Below, piece by piece: positions 26,598 through 37,155 of a stretch of DNA of 64,000 nt. The stretch is taken from positions 62,001 through 126,000 of the forward strand of contig JAGFNW010000026.1 in NCBI GenBank assembly GCA_017592665.1. Direction: 5' to 3'. The stretch comes from Streptosporangiaceae bacterium NEAU-GS5 (GTDB lineage: Bacteria > Actinomycetota > Actinomycetes > Streptosporangiales > Streptosporangiaceae). The notes under the pieces were generated by a model. The model did no database searches. It was not told the origin of the DNA and saw only the letters and a program-made list of their open reading frames with translations. The position numbers and the translations under genes were made by a program. The stretch's first letter is position 1. Each line of letters opens with the position of its first letter.

Positions 26598-26950
26598 TCA
26601 CGCCCGAACTCCGGTCCAGCCGGCACGGCCGCTGCTCCTGGCCGGGGCCTTCGCGCCACCCTCGGATGCCGTTGGCACGGCCGCTGCTCCTGCGGGGGGC
26701 TTCGCGCCGTCCTCGGGTCCGGTCGGCTCGGCTGCTCCTGCCGGGCTCATCAGGGCCATCCCTGGCCCAGCCCCGGCACGGCGGCTGTTCCTGCGGAGGC
26801 CTTCGCGCCGTCCTCGGATGCCGTTGGCACGGCCGCTGTTCCTGCGGGGGCTATCAGGCTGCCGCCCACCTGCGGGCATCGCGTCAACTGCGGGCATCGC
26901 GTCAACTCCGGGCATCGCGTCTACTCCGGGCATCGCGTCAACTCCGGGCA

Positions 26951-26954
<4 letters not shown>
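26598..26954 (-). CDS. Possible repeat-rich small protein, doubtful
   Basis: A 118-codon frame whose start overlaps the AAA+ stop by four bases, as for other genes in this operon. It opens with four to five hexapeptide repeats of the type MPGVDA, then Arg/Gly-rich and Ala/Pro-rich repeats. No domain is recognised. The sequence is almost entirely direct repeats (26648-26961), and the mirrored module has nothing in this place, so it may be only repeat-expanded spacer that happens to be open. Position and coupling argue for translation; composition argues against a folded protein. Confidence 0.35.

Positions 26955-26961
<7 letters not shown>
26648..26961. repeat. Direct-repeat block between AAA+ and FHA genes
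   Basis: Two families. Five 18-base units (26872-26961; core GGGCATCGCGTCAACT), the last one holding the end of the AAA+ gene, and 51-base units with core TTCGCGCCGTCCTCGG: copies at 26648-26698 and 26800-26850 differ at only a few bases, with a degenerate copy between. Units are contiguous with no unique spacers, so this is not a CRISPR array. Confidence 0.8.
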
Positions 26962-28779
<1,818 letters not shown>

Positions 28780-28783
<4 letters not shown>

Positions 28784-31206
28784 GTCGTCGCCTTCTCTCG
28801 GCCGCGGCGGATACAACGGTGGTAGTTCCACATCACGTACGCGCAGGCGATCGCAAGATTCAGCGGCCCCCACAGAGGCGACCGGGTGATGAGGCCGATG
28901 ACGACCGCCGCGGCGACCGCGGCGATGACGACCGCCATCTCGGCTGCGAGCCGGCGGATGGTCGGCATCCGCCCATCTCTCATGACCCTGTCCACGACGA
29001 TCTCATCGGTCACCATGACCGCCCACGCGACCGAGCCATAGAGGACGCCCGAGCCGTGCATGCTGAAGGGGAGCAGGAGCCCGATCGCCGGCAGTTGGAG
29101 TCCGATGGCCCACTGAAGGCGAGTGCCCGGCGAAAGCCGCAGGATCGCCTGCGCGAACCGCGTCTGGCGCAGGGCAGGCTGGGCATACGAGGGGATCGGC
29201 CACAGGCTCACGTCGTGGCGGGCGAGGACGGGACCGGCCCACATGGCGGCCGCGAGCAGTTCGACCGGATCGCTGGAAAGTCGTAATCGGGCGAACCAGT
29301 CATCGACCGGCGGCGGCACGACGTCGAGGCCTTCCCGGATTTCGGCGGTGATCGCCTGTTCGTCGAGGACGAGGGCCAGCAGCCCCACGCGCGCGTGCCA
29401 GGGTAGGAACGTCGTCGTCTGGTGCGAGGCCTGCGCGATCCGCGCCTCGACTTCCTGCAATCGCGTGTATGCGGTGTGCCAGGCGGCGTCGAGGCCGGCC
29501 GGTTCCGCCGGTGCGTGCTCCCAAAGATCCTCTATGACATCGCGATAGCCGGCCGTGGGAGTCGCGAAGGCGGCGCGGGCCAGCGCGAGCAGGTCGGCGC
29601 GGATCTGCTCCGGATCGCTTCCATGGGCAGGGATCCGTGCCTCCGGCTCAGGGTTCTGCGCGTCCGGCCTGATGAGGGCGCCGGGCGCGACCGCGCTCGC
29701 CCGGGCGATCCGCCGCCGCAGGTCGGCCGCGACATCGCCGCCGAGCGCGCTCGCCAGGGCCTCGCCTGTTTTGAGCGCAGCGGGCAGGCTGGGCGGGCAG
29801 GTCAGGCCGCGGAAGATCAACGCGTACGCGTGGGCGACGAGAGCCGAGTCGGGCCGGGTCGCCACGGCCCCGCCGAGGAGCTCGGCGGCGCGAGCCACGG
29901 CGCGGCATAGATTCTCCGGGTCGTCTGCGAGCCGCGCCAGCAGGATGTCCCGGTGGAGCGGTTCGACGCGGACGACGTGGTCCGGATTCTCCTCGAAGCG
30001 TACGAAGCCCGCGTCGCGCAGAGCCCGGCCGACCTGTTCCGAGGGGATCAGGCTGCTCGGCAGACCTTGGGGGCCCAAACAGGCGAGCGCCTGGAGCAGG
30101 TCGGCCGCGTCGGGCAGGCGTGCCTTCAGATCGTCCACGGCCAGCCGCCAGGCGCATCGGATCACGTCAGAGGCGCGCCCGGGCACCTGCGCCGCGCTGT
30201 CGAGCGCCCCGTCGTAGTCGTGCTCCAGGCGCAGGCGATAGTCGTCGAACCGATGTGTCTGCGATGCGGGGTCGGCCAGGTAGCGGCCGGCCAGTTCGAG
30301 CGCCACCGGCACACCATGCAGCCGGCCCGCCAGCGCTCGCGCCTCCGCCGGCGAGCCCGCGCGCTTGGCCAGCTTGCGCAGGATGTGCGCCCCCTGCTCG
30401 TGGGACAGCTCCCGGATTCGGTGGACGACCGCGCCGCCGCCCCAGTCGGCGGTGGCATGCCGGCTGGTCACCAAAGTGAGGCCCCGTTTGCACGGGCGCA
30501 GCCAGCCGTCCTTCACCGCGCGCTCCGGTTCCGCCAGGTCGTCGATCACCAGGAGCCAGCCGCGAGGACAGCGTTCGAGCATTTCGTACACCGTGTCGGA
30601 GAGGTTGCGGATGCCTCTGCCGGCCTCGGCGAGGTGCCTCTTGGAGCCCGGCAGCGTGTGCGCCAGGTGTCGCATCCCGGCCTCGAACAGGTCAGGATCC
30701 GCTCCGCATATCCACCAGACGTGCCGCCTGGACAGCTTCCGCGCGACGTCGAGGGCCAGGGTGGTGGTCCCCATGCCGGGTATCCCGGCCAGCACGTGCA
30801 CCCTGCGCCGGCGCTTGAAGCGGAGCGTCGCGAGTCGCTTCAGCAGATACCGCAACACGTGATGTCCGACGACTGCGCGCGGCAACAACGCATACGGCGG
30901 CGTCAGAGAAGGAGGACTTTCGTCGGCCCGCGCGGCCGAGGCCCCGTCAGGGGGATTCATGCGGCGATCTTTGGCTGAGATCACCGGCAGGAGGCTCGTC
31001 AGCAGGGCGAACATGCTCACCACGTAGGTGACGACCTGGAAGGCGTCGCCGTATTCGCCGATGTTGGGCATCCGCGTCAGGTCTCGCGCGATCAGGCACC
31101 CGATCACCGTGAAGACCAGCAGCAATCCTGTCAGCAGCCATCGCTTGGCGAGGCGCTCGTTGCGGTTTTCGTCGTCGTTGTGGCGTCTCATGGTCGGGGT
31201 CGTCAT
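28780..31206 (-). CDS. Membrane STAND/NB-ARC-like NTPase with altered P-loop
   Basis: 808 residues. Two transmembrane helices near 23-40 and 58-77 precede an NTPase-like domain: P-loop region HVLAGIPGMGTTTLALDVAR (137-156), Walker B-like RGWLLVIDDL, and LTLVTSRHA like NB-ARC sensor 1. The Walker A lysine is replaced by threonine (G-I-P-G-M-G-T-T-T, 141-149), so normal nucleotide hydrolysis is doubtful. The C terminus has further membrane helices (about 690-800). It lies between the coiled-coil membrane protein and the AAA+ gene, with four-base overlaps on both sides. No counterpart exists in the second module. Sensor or scaffold at the membrane is inferred. Confidence 0.75.
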
Positions 31207-32549
31207 TCCGGGCGGTCGTGGTCGCGGGCGCGGGTCTTGGGCCGCGGCGGCGCGTGGCGGGCCCTGGTGACGGGTGCCGGACGGGTGCCCGGCGGGACCA
31301 GGCGCTCCACGGCCGTCTCCACGCCCTGCTCGGCCAGCCGCTCCCGCGCCTGCTCGAAGGAGTCGCACCAGGTCTGCTCGACCTCCTTGTCGGAGACGAC
31401 CGCGGATTGAGCGGGCGCGCCGGCGGTCCGGACCACCGCCGAGCGCACCCGCCCTCCTTCGGCGAGGGCCAGCGTCACAGCATGCTGGTCCCAGCCGTCC
31501 TTCACCAGGCGCACCGAGTTGAGCGTCTCGAACCCCTCGTCCACCTGGTAGCCGAGTTCGGACAGCGCGCCCAGCAGGCTCTGTCTCACCAGGAGTTCGT
31601 CGGCGGCGGCGACCACGGCCGCGCAGACGGTGTGGGCCTCCGCGCGAAGACCCGCGGTCAGCCGGCGGCGGCCCGCGACGACGTCGGCGAGGTCGGCCAG
31701 CAGCGTCTCGTGGCCGGCCTGTCCGGTGCCGGGCAGGTCGCGCTGGAGCGCCTGGAGGAGCCGGGCCGCTTCGACCGCTCCGCTTCGGGCGCCGGCGGCG
31801 GCCTGGTTGGCCGACTGCACCCGGTGCCGTACGTCGACCAGCCGGGTGCGCGCCTCGGCCAGGTTGGCGGCGTCGGCCATGCGCTGCGCCGCGGCCCGGA
31901 TCTCGGCCCGGTCTTCCGCGGTGACGTGCGCGGACAACCGTCCGAGCACACGCGCAAGGCTTTCGGTCAGCTCGGTCAGCGTGGGCGTGTCGCGCCAGGC
32001 CCGCGGCGTGCCGGCGTCCTTGGCGAGCAGGTCGGCCAGGGCGGTGGCGGACCGCGGCGGGCCGTCCGGCCGTACGCCGAGGGTGCGCAGCAGGTCGGCG
32101 AAGACGACCTCGGTCATGGCCCGCGCGCCGAGCTGGGCCAGCTCCGCGTCGATCTGCCCCAGCTGCTGATCGGCCAGGCCGCACCAGCGCAGCAGCTCTT
32201 CCATCGAACGCCCCTCGGGCGCGAGCGGCCGCAGATCGGCGGCCAGGTGTCCGGCCTGGGCGCCGTCGCAGGCGGCGGTGAGCACGGCCATGCGCGCGTT
32301 GCGGTCGAGCACGGCGCTCGCGACCGTGGACCACGCGCAGGCCTCGCGGTGGCGGACTTCCGCCCGCTCCACCATCTGGTTGATGTGCTCGCCCAGCGCG
32401 GCCACCCCGTCGAGGGCCAGCGTGGTCCCCGCGATCGCGGTCCGGGTGGCGAGGCCGACGGCGACCGCGCCGACCGCGAGGGTGGCGGCGGTGACGATGA
32501 CGGGCGCCGCCAGGCCGACCGACGCCACGACGAACACTTCTCCACTCAT
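31203..32549 (-). CDS. Membrane-anchored coiled-coil protein (copy 1)
   Basis: 448 residues. An N-terminal hydrophobic helix (about 3-33) is followed by long amphipathic helices, with coiled-coil character around 180-300, and a small C-terminal alpha/beta region (about 310-400, including LGYQVDEGF and VTLALAEGGRVRS). No catalytic motif is seen. It comes directly after the kinase (ATGA overlap), exactly as its paralogue does at 46893-48188. The similarity is mainly in architecture and in the C-terminal region. It may relay signals from the membrane kinase to the NTPases. Function unknown. Confidence 0.7.
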   Translation of the reverse strand: MSGEVFVVASVGLAAPVIVTAATLAVGAVAVGLATRTAIAGTTLALDGVAALGEHINQMVERAEVRHREACAWSTVASAVLDRNARMAVLTAACDGAQAGHLAADLRPLAPEGRSMEELLRWCGLADQQLGQIDAELAQLGARAMTEVVFADLLRTLGVRPDGPPRSATALADLLAKDAGTPRAWRDTPTLTELTESLARVLGRLSAHVTAEDRAEIRAAAQRMADAANLAEARTRLVDVRHRVQSANQAAAGARSGAVEAARLLQALQRDLPGTGQAGHETLLADLADVVAGRRRLTAGLRAEAHTVCAAVVAAADELLVRQSLLGALSELGYQVDEGFETLNSVRLVKDGWDQHAVTLALAEGGRVRSAVVRTAGAPAQSAVVSDKEVEQTWCDSFEQARERLAEQGVETAVERLVPPGTRPAPVTRARHAPPRPKTRARDHDRPE

Positions 32550-34771
32550 GCGCCGGCCCCCAGGATCCTGCGTTTGGCCTCGTCGAATTCCTTGGTCCAG
32601 TTCGTCCAGCGGCGATGGGTCCACACGCCGTACGCCACGGCCACGGCCAGCGGCAGGATGAGGGCCTGCACGAGGAACGCGCCGGCCGTCACCACGATCG
32701 CGAGCACGACCCAGAACCCGATCACCGCGACCAGGCAGCCGCCGCAACCACTGCCGGCGAGATTGCCGAGGCCGCGCATGAATTCGGCCGGACCACTGGC
32801 CCGGCCGAAGATCCGGCCCATGGGGCGCAACAGGGAATAGCGCGGGTGGTACTCCCCGCCGATCTGCGCCGCCATGGCCACCTCGCCCACGCCGATCCCC
32901 GCCCAGATCAGCAGCATCACGCCCGCCTGAAAGGAACGGTCGCCGCCGGTGAGCGCGAGCATGGACACGAACCAGGGGACCGAGAAGCAGCCGAACGCGA
33001 GCGCGGCCCACCCGAGCGCCTGCGATTTCGCGGCCTCTCTGGCGCGTTCCATGTCCTCCCATTGGCGCTGCCGGGCCACGTGGGCGGCCGCCTCGGACTC
33101 GCGGCGGCGCAGTTCTGCCTGCGCCCAGGCGTGCGCGAGGCCGCTGGCGAGCGCGGCCGCGACCAGGTCGGGATCGTGGGCCGACGTGGCGAGCGCGGCG
33201 TGCCAGGGAACGGGCTCCGGCAGCTCCTGCCGGACCCGGTCGGCGCTCGACCGAAGGGCCGTCCTGGTCGTCTCGGGATCGACGGCGAGGGCCAGCAGCG
33301 CGCTCCTGACCTGCACGCCGTCGAAGGCGGGGCCGGGCAGCAGCCCCTGCGTTTCGGCCACGACCCGGTCGGCGGCCGGGACGAATCCCGTCTCGAGCTC
33401 CCGCCAGCGCGCGTCGATCCAGCGTAAGTCGTCCTCGCCGCTGAGGTCGGCGAGGACCTCGAGGATGCGGTGGTTCCAGAGGTCGTCGATGGTCGTCTGC
33501 GCGTCGGCCGGGCGGGCGAGCGCGGATAGCGCCAGCTCGAGCAGGCTCTCCCGGTTGAGCGCGAGCCCTCGGTAGACGGGCGGCATCGCCGGGTCGAGCC
33601 AGTGCAGCAGGTGGAGCAGCTTGAGGTCGGGCGGGAGCGCGACGGTCAGGCGCTCGTCGATGAGCACCTGCCGCTCTTCCTCGTCCTGGTCGAACTGCTG
33701 GAGCCACTCGCGGAGCGCGCGCCAGCCCTCGCTCGGATGTTCCGTGGTCCCCATGTTGGCGAGGTAGCGCCGGGCGGCCTCGTCCCACCGGGTGGCCATG
33801 GCACGTGCCAACGACGCGCGGTCGACGTAGCGCTCGCCGAGAAAGGGCAGCGGTACGCGTCCCGAGGCGTGCCCGCGGGGGGCGACGTCCTCGGGCACCG
33901 GGGGAGTGCCTCCGTTCAGCCACTGGGTCACCTGCGGCACGCCCCACCGCTGGGCGGGGTCGCGCAGCAGCAGCCCGCGGCACAGCAGCCGGAGGCGCGG
34001 GTCGGCGACGGGGCCGACGTCCATGGTCGAGGTGAGCAGGTGGTGCATCACCGCGTGCTCGGTCAGGCCCCGGAACGGAGACCGGCCGGTGGCCATCTCG
34101 AGCACCAGGATGCCGAGCGACCACCAGTCCCAGGACCGGGAGGTCTCACCGGCGAACGACTCGGGCGGCGCGTAGGCGAGCGTGCGCGAGGCCGTGCCGA
34201 AGACGACGGACGCGTTGATGCCCCGGCTCAGGCCGAAGTCGGCGAGCGCCAGGTCGAGCGGCCACGCTGTGCGCACGAGCACGTTGGCCGGCTTGAGGTC
34301 GCGGTGGACGATGCCGTGCGCGTGCAGCGCGGCCAGCGCTTCGGTCAGTTGTCCGACGGTCTCGGTGATCCGGTCGTACGGCCAGGGCGCCCCGTCGGCA
34401 AGCAGCCCGGCGAGGTTGCCGCCGCGCGCGTACTCCTGGAGCTCGAAGTCGCGGCCGTCGTCCTCGCCGGTCCGCAGGATGCGGACGATGTGGGAGGTGC
34501 CGATGGCCGGCAGCTGGCGCCACACCTCGCGGTCGGCGCGGAACCCGGGGCGATAGGTCTTGAGCACGAATTCGCCGCCTCCGCCGTCGCGCACGATCAG
34601 CAGGTCGGCCTCGGCGCCGGGCGTCGGGATGGCCGCTACCACCTCGAGCTCACCGGCCAGGGACGCGGGCAGCGCGCCACCGGACATCGGCTGATCCAGT
34701 GCGCCGTCGCGGCGCGTCCGCGCCACATCCACACGCGTGGGAGGCGGGATGTCGGGGGGCGGTGCGGCCAT
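32546..34771 (-). CDS. Transmembrane Ser/Thr protein kinase with N-terminal TxxD motifs (copy 1)
   Basis: 741 residues. Kinase domain about 40-285: VAIK-type lysine K71 (FVLK), catalytic HRDLKPAN (156-163) and ADFG (177-180), all intact. The first 22 residues hold two Thr-x-x-Asp motifs, PPPTRVD (T12, D15) and ARTRRD (T19, D22), the favoured form for FHA binding once phosphorylated. A helical middle is followed by several membrane helices near 590-720 (for example AFGCFSVPWFVSMLALTG and VVLAIVVTAGAFLVQALIL). It lies 108 bases after the RES gene and heads the AAA+/FHA/PP2C operon. The paralogue is at 48185-50464. Confidence 0.92.
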   Translation of the reverse strand: MAAPPPDIPPPTRVDVARTRRDGALDQPMSGGALPASLAGELEVVAAIPTPGAEADLLIVRDGGGGEFVLKTYRPGFRADREVWRQLPAIGTSHIVRILRTGEDDGRDFELQEYARGGNLAGLLADGAPWPYDRITETVGQLTEALAALHAHGIVHRDLKPANVLVRTAWPLDLALADFGLSRGINASVVFGTASRTLAYAPPESFAGETSRSWDWWSLGILVLEMATGRSPFRGLTEHAVMHHLLTSTMDVGPVADPRLRLLCRGLLLRDPAQRWGVPQVTQWLNGGTPPVPEDVAPRGHASGRVPLPFLGERYVDRASLARAMATRWDEAARRYLANMGTTEHPSEGWRALREWLQQFDQDEEERQVLIDERLTVALPPDLKLLHLLHWLDPAMPPVYRGLALNRESLLELALSALARPADAQTTIDDLWNHRILEVLADLSGEDDLRWIDARWRELETGFVPAADRVVAETQGLLPGPAFDGVQVRSALLALAVDPETTRTALRSSADRVRQELPEPVPWHAALATSAHDPDLVAAALASGLAHAWAQAELRRRESEAAAHVARQRQWEDMERAREAAKSQALGWAALAFGCFSVPWFVSMLALTGGDRSFQAGVMLLIWAGIGVGEVAMAAQIGGEYHPRYSLLRPMGRIFGRASGPAEFMRGLGNLAGSGCGGCLVAVIGFWVVLAIVVTAGAFLVQALILPLAVAVAYGVWTHRRWTNWTKEFDEAKRRILGAGA

Positions 34772-34879
34772 CGGCGTGGTCCCTGGCGGTGACTGTAGTC
34801 GGATATGGCTTTTCGTGTGTGGTGCCTTTTACGTGACGCTTGTTCTAGTAGACGTCCGCTCCGCGATCCCGGGTGACGA

Positions 34880-35593
34880 TCAGCAGTCCCGGTGTTCCAA
34901 CTTCTTGGGCGGCTGTTTTCCGCCGCGATTCAGCGTCAGGCCGTAGTCGGCGAACAGGGCGGCCAGCCGATCGTGACAGTCGGGGTCGGCCAGGCAGAAG
35001 CCGAGATCGGGAACGGCCCTGACGGCGTCGGCGCAGCGGTCGCCGAAGAACATCACCGCGTGGCGGGGCTGATCCCGCTTCGACTCCCAGAGCAGGCCCG
35101 CGGGCGCGCCGCGCCAGCCGGTCTGCTCGGCCCAATCACGCTCGTGCAGCCACATGGCCCAGCGGCGGGTGATGTCGTAGTTGATCGACTCGGTCTGGAC
35201 CAGCCACTCGTCCGTGCAGATCTTTCCGAGCTCGGTGCGGTCGACCAGGCGCAGGACCCGTAGGTCGCGGGTCAGCTCGAGGGCCGACAGCCGCAGCGGC
35301 TTCAGCATGGCCCGGCGGACCGTCCGCGTGCCCAGCTTCTGATGGAACGGGATGCTCCGCGCGACCGTTTCTATCAGCGCGGTCGACTGCTCAGGCGACG
35401 CGTACAGGTAGGGATAGCGCCGGACTTCGGTGCAGTCGAAACGGCCGCCGCCGATCTTGGCGTTGGCCGGGACCGGGTTGAAGGAGTCCACGGGGAACTG
35501 CGCGGTGTGCACCCGCCACAGCTGCGTGCCGGCGGGCAGCACCTCGGTCGTGGCCTGCTGCCCGCACTTTTCGGGGGGAAGCTGGAGGGGCAC
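34880..35593 (-). CDS. RES-domain protein, copy 2 (putative NAD-consuming toxin)
   Basis: 237 residues. RES marks are the Arg in TQLWRVHTAQ (about 26), the Tyr/Glu helix YPYLYASPEQSTALIET (about 60-76) and a C-terminal block HAVMFFGDRCADAV. It is a paralogue of the protein at 10823 with clear colinearity (FNPVPANAKIGGGRFD against FNPMQAHEKFGGNRFD). GTG 35593 is used, three bases after the stop of the partner gene, with AGGA upstream. It is downstream of its partner and upstream of the kinase operon on the same strand, so toxin and signalling genes may be co-transcribed. Confidence 0.8.
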   Translation of the reverse strand: MPLQLPPEKCGQQATTEVLPAGTQLWRVHTAQFPVDSFNPVPANAKIGGGRFDCTEVRRYPYLYASPEQSTALIETVARSIPFHQKLGTRTVRRAMLKPLRLSALELTRDLRVLRLVDRTELGKICTDEWLVQTESINYDITRRWAMWLHERDWAEQTGWRGAPAGLLWESKRDQPRHAVMFFGDRCADAVRAVPDLGFCLADPDCHDRLAALFADYGLTLNRGGKQPPKKLEHRDC

Positions 35594-35596
35594 CGC

Positions 35597-36265
35597 TCAG
35601 ATCCTTTCGATTTCCGCGGTCGCGGCGGCGAACAAGTCATCGTCCCGGCCGGTGCCGAGCAGGTCGGCGGGGGCCGCGCCGAGCCAGGCGTTCTCGCCCA
35701 GCCACCAGTCGGCCACGCCCCAGGGATCGTCGTCGACCTCGAGAATGGCGTTGATCATGAGGACCAGCGCGTGCGCGCGGCCCTCCTCGTCGAACTGGAA
35801 GGCCGGGACGAGGAGGTCGCCCTGATCGGTGTCCAGCTGAATGATCTCCGGCAGATATCCGTCGGGCACGTCCGAGGGATGGTGGCTCGGGGCCGCGCGC
35901 AGCCACCGCCTGGCCGACTCGGCCAGCCGCGCCGGCGTCGTGCCGCGCAGCACCCGCGCGTCCAGCCGGGACAGCGCCTCGGTCCAGGGCCCGGGATCCA
36001 CCACGGCGCCCGTCTGCCAGCGCATGGCCGTCGTGATCGACAGCCGGACCGGATGCTCCCTCGGGAGCAGAGGCTCGATCAGGTCGGCGATCTCGATCGC
36101 TATCTCGTCGAGCTCCGCGGTGTCTTCGGGCGTGACGGGGGCCTCGCCGGCGGCCCCCAGGCGCGCGAGCAGTTGGTCGAGCTCACGTGACTGGTCGTCG
36201 TCCAGGTGCGTGCGGACGTCGGCGAGGTTCGCGACCAGCGTCGTGATCAGCAGTGCGCCATTCAT
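35597..36265 (-). CDS. RES-toxin partner, copy 2 (putative antitoxin)
   Basis: 222 residues, paralogue of the protein at 10143. The C-terminal box AFQFDEEGRAHALVLMIN, then DPWGVADWWLGENAWLGAAP, is nearly identical to copy 1 and resembles the toxin-binding part of Xre/MbcA/ParS antitoxins. The N-terminal half is helical, acidic and lacks an obvious HTH. ATG 36265 has AAAAGGG just upstream. It is the first gene of a nine-gene same-strand run to 24494, transcribed from an AT-rich region shared with the TauD-like gene. Confidence 0.7.
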   Translation of the reverse strand: MNGALLITTLVANLADVRTHLDDDQSRELDQLLARLGAAGEAPVTPEDTAELDEIAIEIADLIEPLLPREHPVRLSITTAMRWQTGAVVDPGPWTEALSRLDARVLRGTTPARLAESARRWLRAAPSHHPSDVPDGYLPEIIQLDTDQGDLLVPAFQFDEEGRAHALVLMINAILEVDDDPWGVADWWLGENAWLGAAPADLLGTGRDDDLFAAATAEIERI

Positions 36266-36423
36266 CCCTTTTCCACACGGTTATAGTCAACTATCATACT
36301 TATAGCATTATTATTCATATCTGACTTAACGGGAAAGTGTACTGCTTTGGGCCGGCTCCGGTCCGGCCTTCGTCCGAATCCCCGGACACCCCCGCTGATG
36401 TGCTGGTAGGGGGAGGGATCGAG
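36266..36423. promoter_or_regulatory. AT-rich divergent promoter region
   Basis: Between the RES partner (minus) and the TauD-like gene (plus) lies a markedly AT-rich stretch (36280-36330). It contains the inverted repeat ATAGT-CA-ACTAT (36283-36294) and TATGAT- and TATAAG-like elements suited to a minus-strand -10 box about 30 bases before ATG 36265. The cluster operator found at 9959 and 50479 was not seen here. Confidence 0.45.
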
Positions 36424-37155
36424 ATGGGGAAGATCGACATACCGAAGGCGCGCGACGAGCTCGCCGAGCGTGGCTGGACGGTCATCCAGGAGGCGGTGAC
36501 CGGCGCTCCCGACGGCATGGACGGCATGGAAGGCGTGGACAGCGCCGCCGTGCTCGACCTGGCGAGCCGATTCGGCACGCCGTCGTCGCGGGACTCCGGC
36601 GCCCTGGTCTGGGAGGTCAGGCCGCGGGAGGGCATGGAGGGCGGCACGTTCTCGGAGGTTGCCGGAGCCATTCCGTTTCACACCGACGCCCAGTATCGGG
36701 CCGTGCCCGAGGCGCTGGTCGCGCTGTTCGTCGTACGGCCCGCGCGCGACGGCGGGCACACCCGGCTGCTGACGGCGCGGTCGGCGTTCGAGGCGCTCGC
36801 GCGTGAGCCGTACGGGGAGGAGATCAGGGCCGAGTTGAAGCGGCCCCGATGGCGCTGGGTGGTGCCGGAGAGCTTCCGCGAACCGGACACGCCGCCGCTG
36901 TCGCCGCCCGCCGCGGTCATCGAGTCCGGCGACACCGTTCGCTGGCGGCCCGACAACCTGGTCGCGCCCGACGAGCAGGGCGGAGAGGGCGCGGCCCGAT
37001 TCGCGTCCTGCCTGGCCCACGCGCCCGGCGCGGTCGAACTCGACCACCACGCCGGCGACCTGATCGTGCTCGACAACCGCCGGGTCCTGCACGCGCGCGG
37101 CGCGTTCCGCGACCCGCGGCGGCTGCTGCTGCGCATCCGGCTGTGGGCGTCATGA
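36424..37155 (+). CDS. TauD-like Fe(II)/2-oxoglutarate dioxygenase
   Basis: 243 residues. The iron-binding facial triad is visible: H86 and D88 in PFHTDAQ, and distal H223 in RRVLHARGAF; the following Arg-rich strand (RRLLLRIRLW) should hold 2-oxoglutarate. Length is a little below the usual 270-300 of TauD proteins. ATG 36424 has GGGGGAGGG upstream. Its stop overlaps the start of the next gene (ATGA), so the two products probably act together. Whether it hydroxylates a small molecule or a residue of a cluster protein cannot be told. Confidence 0.85.
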   Translation: MGKIDIPKARDELAERGWTVIQEAVTGAPDGMDGMEGVDSAAVLDLASRFGTPSSRDSGALVWEVRPREGMEGGTFSEVAGAIPFHTDAQYRAVPEALVALFVVRPARDGGHTRLLTARSAFEALAREPYGEEIRAELKRPRWRWVVPESFREPDTPPLSPPAAVIESGDTVRWRPDNLVAPDEQGGEGAARFASCLAHAPGAVELDHHAGDLIVLDNRRVLHARGAFRDPRRLLLRIRLWAS

